The notes under the pieces: model-generated
Told to the model about the DNA's origin: nothing
Databases searched by the model: none
What the model saw: only the letters and a program-made list of their open reading frames with translations
Program-made: the position numbers and the translations under genes
Assembly: GCF_020519665.1 (NCBI RefSeq)
Contig: NZ_CP084703.1
Location: forward strand, 2,170,001 to 2,234,000
Source: Bacillus shivajii
GTDB lineage: Bacteria > Bacillota > Bacilli > Bacillales > Salisediminibacteriaceae
Direction: 5' to 3'
DNA: 64,000 bases
In this document: in pieces, positions 60,276-64,000 of the stretch
Layout of the letters: each line of letters opens with the position of its first letter
How positions within the stretch are numbered: position 1 is the stretch's first letter

Positions 60276-61018
60276 CAAGAAATAAGTTAGAGGAAGAGTT
60301 AAATTCCTTTCCTAAAAATAATAGATTAAATGAAAAGACAAAACAAAAAATGATCAATGTGATAAAAAGTGAACCATTAGAAGATCATCGTGAAGGAGGG
60401 CATATTTTTATGAAGAAAACAGTGGTTGCTTTAGTGAGTGTCGCACTCTTTGCAGGCTTGACTTTCTTTCTTTTTAGTGAGATCGATTTTACAGGTGACG
60501 ATCATGCTTCACCAGGTGAAACGAACGGCCAACATGGAGAACGAGATGAGATAAACATTGGAACTGATATTGATGAAGGAAGTATTGATGATGGAAATAA
60601 TCATACGTCGGAGGAAGAAACTCCAGAACCAGAAGTCGAACGAGTACTCACTGAATTTGAAGAAGTGTTTATGAATGTCATTGAAAATAGTGATGAGAAT
60701 GGTAAAGTTACAAATCATGAATCAAAAGAAGACCTTTCAGAACACTTTACTCAGATAATGTCTCCTCAATTAGCTGAATGGCATGTTGAAACGTATTTTA
60801 GAGAAGAAGAAGGAGACGTGTTCGTTATCCCAACTGATACACCACTATGGTTTGATGATAGTAAACCTTATGATGAAGTAAAGGAAAATGATGAAACCTA
60901 TCATGTATATCAAATAAGAGAGAACGAAATGATCGGAAAAGTGGAAATGATTTATATACTCACAGTTGATGAAGGCAAATGGATCGTTGAAAACATTGAT
61001 AGTGAAGAACAGTCTTAA
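60272..61018 (+). CDS. Putative anti-sigma factor (single-pass membrane protein)
   Basis: A 248-residue protein translationally coupled to the ECF sigma gene. Residues 1-47 are cytosolic and charged, 48-68 form one membrane segment (KKTVVALVSVALFAGLTFFL), 69-120 a very acidic Gly/Asn/Asp-rich linker, and 125-248 an extracytoplasmic domain with HVYQIRENEMIGKVEMIYIL. No zinc-binding anti-sigma (ZAS) HxxxCxxC motif is seen. Position, coupling and topology support an anti-sigma role; the outer domain resembles no sensor I know. Confidence 0.72.
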   Translation: MTRNKLEEELNSFPKNNRLNEKTKQKMINVIKSEPLEDHREGGHIFMKKTVVALVSVALFAGLTFFLFSEIDFTGDDHASPGETNGQHGERDEINIGTDIDEGSIDDGNNHTSEEETPEPEVERVLTEFEEVFMNVIENSDENGKVTNHESKEDLSEHFTQIMSPQLAEWHVETYFREEEGDVFVIPTDTPLWFDDSKPYDEVKENDETYHVYQIRENEMIGKVEMIYILTVDEGKWIVENIDSEEQS

Positions 61019-61029
61019 CTTTCGCATTG

Positions 61030-61066
61030 AAAAGACGTGCCGATATTGATAGGTACGTCTTTTTCT
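61030..61066 (+). terminator. Terminator of the sigma/anti-sigma operon
   Basis: AAAAGACGTGCC GATATTGATA GGTACGTCTTTTT, stem with one mismatch. Confidence 0.82.
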
Positions 61067-61095
61067 ATATTCAAGTTTTGGGAAAAGAAAATTTT

Positions 61096-61126
61096 TTGAC
61101 AAGTTTTCAAGGCGTGTACGTATACA
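61096..61126 (+). promoter_or_regulatory. Possible SigA promoter of the cupredoxin gene
   Basis: TTGACA (61096-61101) and TATACA (61121-61126) with a 19-bp spacer, slightly longer than ideal. Located 42 bp before the cupredoxin start. Confidence 0.45.
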
Positions 61127-61167
61127 TTTAATATGAAGAATTGGACAAGAAGGAAGGAGGTATCGTT

Positions 61168-61617
61168 TTGAATTTTCTTGTAGTAAAGAAAAAGTCATTA
61201 ATGTTTATAGGGACTGCTCTTATGTTTGCATTCGGAATATTTGTATTCGCTACTTTTTTCACAGACACAGCAGTGCAAGAAGCATCTTCAGAGGCTGACA
61301 TCTACACAATTAATTTGGTGACAGGAGAATATAAGACGGAAACGGAAGATGGAGAAGTTCTCGAATCTTATCGATGGGATCCTGGTACTGTTTTTATTCC
61401 TAAAGGAGAAAAAGTAACATTAAGTATCTTAGGTGTAAATGGAAAAGAACACCCGTTTATCATTGAAGGAACGGATGTTTCAGGTACAGTGCGAAAAGGG
61501 GAAGAGACAACATTAAACCTTCAGTTTAAAGATGCGGGTGTATATCGTCTCATCTGTACTGCACATGCTTCAATAGAAGATGAGGGACCAATGATTGCTT
61601 ATCTTGTCGTTCAATAA
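61168..61617 (+). CDS. Membrane-anchored cupredoxin-domain protein
   Basis: A 149-residue exported copper protein. Residues 7-32 form one uncleaved or cleaved hydrophobic segment (MFIGTALMFAFGIFVFATFF). Residues 45-149 form a cupredoxin fold (FIPKGEKVTLSILGVNGKEH, GEETTLNLQFKDAGVYRLIC). Type 1 copper ligands are visible: His of GKEHPF, Cys of RLICTAH, His of TAHASIE and Met of GPMIAYL. It could be an electron carrier or copper chaperone. TTG 61168 is chosen after AAGGAGG; the frame to 61141 lacks a site. Confidence 0.83.
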   Translation: MNFLVVKKKSLMFIGTALMFAFGIFVFATFFTDTAVQEASSEADIYTINLVTGEYKTETEDGEVLESYRWDPGTVFIPKGEKVTLSILGVNGKEHPFIIEGTDVSGTVRKGEETTLNLQFKDAGVYRLICTAHASIEDEGPMIAYLVVQ

Positions 61618-61690
61618 ACAAAAATAAAGAAGCGCCATTTTGGTAGATAGTTCCACTTTCGAGGAAAAATTCATTAACATAATAGACCTG

Positions 61691-61731
61691 GCAACACGTA
61701 TAACCTATGTTTTACGTGTTGCTTTTTTATT
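61691..61731 (+). terminator. Terminator downstream of the cupredoxin gene
   Basis: GCAACACGTA TAACCTATGT TTTACGTGTTGC TTTTTTATTG. Confidence 0.85.
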
Positions 61732-61963
61732 GCACTTTTTATTAGGAAAATGTCCACGTTTCATCAAGGGGTGTTATCATTTTATTCTTAAGGCTTCTTC
61801 CTAGGGACTAAATAGAATCTTTTAAAAATATCGGAAAACCCATTTTATATTAACAAAAATAAAGGGAAGGTATTTCTTCTGTGAAATATCTCCCCAATGG
61901 TATTGTTATTTGTGATTTTTCCCCTTTAAACATGACTTCTCCCAATTTGGTGAGTTCTTTTAA

Positions 61964-62197
61964 TTAAAGAGAAGCAAATAATTGTTTCATTTGATTTTTT
62001 CTTTCTTCTTGTTCCTCAGAAGTAGCTAGATCATATTTCTTAAGTAAATGGAAAGCCTCATTTAACGTTTCTTGTGATAAGTCCCGTTTTAAGAATTCAT
62101 CCCACTCTTTGTTCATTGACTCACTCAGAAAAGATGATTGTTCGGCTAACTTCTTTTTTACGTCCTCTAAACTATGATCAATATTACATTTTCCCAT
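61964..62197 (-). CDS. Small helical protein, unknown function
   Basis: A 77-residue acidic, helical protein, MGKCNIDHSLEDVKKKLAEQ ... QMKQLFASL. It has a single Cys at position 4 and no known motif. It is preceded by AAAGGAGAG about 11 nt upstream. The long charged helices suggest a coiled coil or a partner-binding protein. No neighbours on the same strand. I do not recognise it. Confidence 0.62.
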   Translation of the reverse strand: MGKCNIDHSLEDVKKKLAEQSSFLSESMNKEWDEFLKRDLSQETLNEAFHLLKKYDLATSEEQEERKNQMKQLFASL

Positions 62198-62362
62198 AAT
62201 GTCTACTCTCCTTTTTGTTTTTATTTATTTAAGTATGGAACATTTCAAAAGAAAAAGAAAGAGAAAGAAAGCTTTCGCCTTTTAAATACATAAATTCCTT
62301 TACTGATATGATTATAAATAATTTTGTTGTTGAGTATGAACTCCTTGAATTCGTATTTACTA

Positions 62363-62628
62363 GAATCAATTTCATAACTCAAAATAAGATGGGAAATTCC
62401 GAATGATGAGCGTGAACTTCACTTCAGACGGACGCTTTCCCGAGGGCTTGTCTTCAGCTAACTTAGGCTCGACAACTTTCGCCTAAGTGGATCTTCAGAC
62501 TGCGCTGATCCTCCGGGAGTCGCCGCCTTTTGTTACGTTCACTTCCAAATTAAACGTACATTTAATGCAAAGATTTTTATCATTTCATTCGTTTCATTAT
62601 GCAAAAAACGTAATTATGAAATTGATTC
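62363..62628. repeat. MITE-family element with both ends (copy G, 266 bp)
   Basis: Terminal repeats GAATCAATTTCAT and ATGAAATTGATTC. Same order and orientation as copy E (50505-50878), and more than 85 percent similar by eye, but shortened by about 100 bp after the GGGAGTCGCCG block, where copy E carries the AACAAAACTTGGC ... CGACGAGTAATCGCAGG segment. It lies 94 bp before the NlpC/P60 gene. Confidence 0.87.
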
Positions 62629-62722
62629 ACTAAGGTATTTATTCATAAAGAGAATAAAATCTGTTATCGTACAGAACCTATAAATTGAAAACAAACAATG
62701 AATTTTATTTCAGGAGGACATC

Positions 62723-63784
62723 ATGAAAAAACAACTCACACATTTGATCAAATTTTCGCTGATCATAACTTTTGTTTTTACTTTCCTATTTACGCCTTTA
62801 CACGAAGCAAGTGCTTTTGAACGAGTGCCGACAGCGGGGGTTGCAATTAATGGTGAAATGGTTGATGGTATTAACCCAATCAAGTTAGAGGGCGAAATGT
62901 ATTTACCAATTATCTACTTATCAAAGATTTTAAGCTACAATGATATTCGATTTGAAAGCCCAACAAAAACGTACGAATTAACGGACGGTTCAACATCTGT
63001 TAGGTTAACAATGGGAGGTAGTAGAGCGAGAAGAGGCGATGACTTCATTAACATTGATCCACCAAGGTGGATTGATGAAACAGGTTACGTCACATTAGAT
63101 GCAGCAAGTGCATTGTTTAATACGTACATTTACTTCAAGCCAGAGAATGGGTCAATACAAATAGAAAAACCTGCTTCAAAATATGAAGTACAAAGTGGTG
63201 ACACATTATGGAGAATTGCTCAAGCTCACCATACTACTGTGAATGCATTAAAAGCTGCAAATGATTTAGGGTCGAATGTCATTTACAAAGGGCAGTTGTT
63301 AAACATCCCACCTAGAGAAGAAACGAAAGAAATAGAACCGATCAAAGAGAAAAAGCCTGTTGATGATCGAAACACTGCTCCACCAGGCGATGTTCGCTCA
63401 GCAATTATTGAAGAAGCAAAAAAATATATAGGAGCTGGTTATGAATTTGGAGCAACATATGCACAAGCTCCAAGTGTATTTGATTGTTCTCTGTATATTC
63501 AATATGTATTTGGTAAACATGATATTGCCTTACCGAGAACATCACGAGAACAAGCTGGTGTAGGTGAAGCAGTTGATATTAACAACTTGCAGCCTGGAGA
63601 CCTTTTATTCTTTACTACTCCAAGTATGTATTCTGATGGTCGAGTCGGACATAATGGGATTTACATGGGGAATGGAGATATGATCCATGCTTCCTCATCT
63701 AGAGGGGTTCATATTGCTGAGAATTTCATGGATATTAGTTATTGGAGAGACAACTATCTATTTTCAAAACGGATCATTGATTAA
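62723..63784 (+). CDS. Secreted LysM-NlpC/P60 cell-wall endopeptidase
   Basis: A 353-residue exported wall hydrolase. Signal peptide residues 1-33 (FSLIITFVFTFLFTPLHEASA). Residues 35-150 form a copper amine oxidase N-terminal-like domain (MYLPIIYLSKIL, YVTLDAASALFNTYI). Residues 155-197 form one LysM (YEVQSGDTLWRIAQAHHTTV ... GQLLNIPP). Residues 225-350 form the NlpC/P60 domain with FDCSLYIQYVFG (catalytic Cys, Ser replacing the usual second Ser-Gly), VGHNGIYMGNGDMIHASSS (catalytic His region). Cleaves peptidoglycan stem peptides. RBS AGGAGG; terminator follows. Confidence 0.9.
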   Translation: MKKQLTHLIKFSLIITFVFTFLFTPLHEASAFERVPTAGVAINGEMVDGINPIKLEGEMYLPIIYLSKILSYNDIRFESPTKTYELTDGSTSVRLTMGGSRARRGDDFINIDPPRWIDETGYVTLDAASALFNTYIYFKPENGSIQIEKPASKYEVQSGDTLWRIAQAHHTTVNALKAANDLGSNVIYKGQLLNIPPREETKEIEPIKEKKPVDDRNTAPPGDVRSAIIEEAKKYIGAGYEFGATYAQAPSVFDCSLYIQYVFGKHDIALPRTSREQAGVGEAVDINNLQPGDLLFFTTPSMYSDGRVGHNGIYMGNGDMIHASSSRGVHIAENFMDISYWRDNYLFSKRIID

Positions 63785-63797
63785 CATATCACGTTTT

Positions 63798-63831
63798 AGA
63801 CTGCTCAAGGATTCAGAGCAGTCTTTTTTTA
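63798..63831 (+). terminator. Terminator of the NlpC/P60 gene
   Basis: AGACTGCTC AAGGATTCA GAGCAGTCT TTTTTT. Confidence 0.9.
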
Positions 63832-63911
63832 TTTACTACATTACATACATAACTTTCTCTTATTTCTAAAAAATAAAAGAGTAGGACATAGTGAAATGAA
63901 GGAGGAAACGA

Positions 63912-64000
63912 ATGCAATTCAAACATTACACAATTAAAAAGCTCGATGACGGTTACGAAGTGATTTTATATCTAGAGGATCAAACAGAAGAATTTTCAAG
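63912..64000 (+). CDS. Start of an unidentified gene (cut by window edge)
   Basis: ATG at 63912 preceded by GAAGGAGG (63899-63905). The first 29 residues read MQFKHYTIKKLDDGYEVILY followed by LEDQTEEFS, then the window ends. A gene is likely from the strong ribosome site, but the product cannot be named from this piece. Confidence 0.6.
   Translation, partial: MQFKHYTIKKLDDGYEVILYLEDQTEEFS

Noticed and set aside
61881-61967. 28-codon frame (GTG start, KYLPNGIVICDFSPL) before the 77-residue gene
   Set aside because: Weak start context and no terminator or conservation evidence that I can see.

Overview
The window comes from a low-GC, Gram-positive, spore-forming member of the Bacillaceae, probably a relative of the soil, saline or alkaline Bacillus lineages. 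The signs are strong GGAGG-type ribosome binding sites with frequent TTG and GTG starts, many U-tailed terminators, and Bacillus-type genes: typA, dynA, ypcP, topB, cvfB, ykuD, a yteA-like gene, uvsE, yqhV-like and ywaF-like genes, and LysM/Gmad2 and NlpC/P60 wall proteins. Most of it is ordinary chromosomal housekeeping, broken by two complete insertion sequences and a large set of small palindromic repeats. I see no tRNA, rRNA, CRISPR array or prophage.

The standout signal is selenocysteine (Sec). Two unrelated genes each carry one in-frame UGA exactly where their family has its catalytic or ligand cysteine, and each UGA is followed at the correct distance by a small hairpin that fits the bacterial SECIS model. 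One is a peroxiredoxin at the left edge (minus strand, UGA at 37-39, hairpin 9-26). The other is a small HesB/IscA-like protein (36761-37024, UGA at 36857-36859, hairpin 36880-36894). Ordinary gene calling truncates the first and misses the second. The genome should therefore encode selA, selB, selC and selD elsewhere; none lies in this window.

Layout. 1-9.1 kb: Sec-peroxiredoxin, ring-cleaving dioxygenase, LysM/Gmad2 protein, V4R-like/STAS sensor, FMN reductase, a two-component system with a Cys-rich GAF kinase, 5'-3' exonuclease, and putP with a 34-residue membrane peptide just upstream. 9.1-16.9 kb: YqhV, a three-gene haem-dependent amine demethylase-like operon (DUF3445, DmmA-like, flavin/2Fe-2S reductase), a cobalamin-binding-type protein, uvsE, yteA, a beta-propeller protein. 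16.9-25.6 kb: ISL3 element, typA, csp, serine hydrolase, an IS1182 element inserted in a terminator, acyltransferase. 25.8-32.4 kb: ywaF-like, a subtilase remnant, tryptophan 2,3-dioxygenase, an N-carbamoyl amidase/ATC-hydrolase/SDR cluster and a polysaccharide deacetylase. 33-49.9 kb: dynA, HesB-like selenoprotein, radical SAM/SPASM enzyme with an Fnr-like box, YitT, cvfB, topB, M20 peptidase, ykuD, opuD, MEDS-PAS histidine kinase. 50-64 kb: P1 peptidase, CAP lipoprotein, SDR, hydrolase, dipeptidase, rhodanese, a Rieske protein, an ECF sigma/anti-sigma pair with a matching promoter, cupredoxin, NlpC/P60.

Repeats. One MITE-like family (terminal repeats ending in GAATCAATTTCAT) occurs as at least seven full or decayed copies. 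A second family of GC-rich palindromes (CCGCGGAAAGCG core) occurs near 13.4, 13.7, 24.2 and 32.7 kb, one copy lying inside the IS1182 element. Together they fill most gaps longer than 300 bp.
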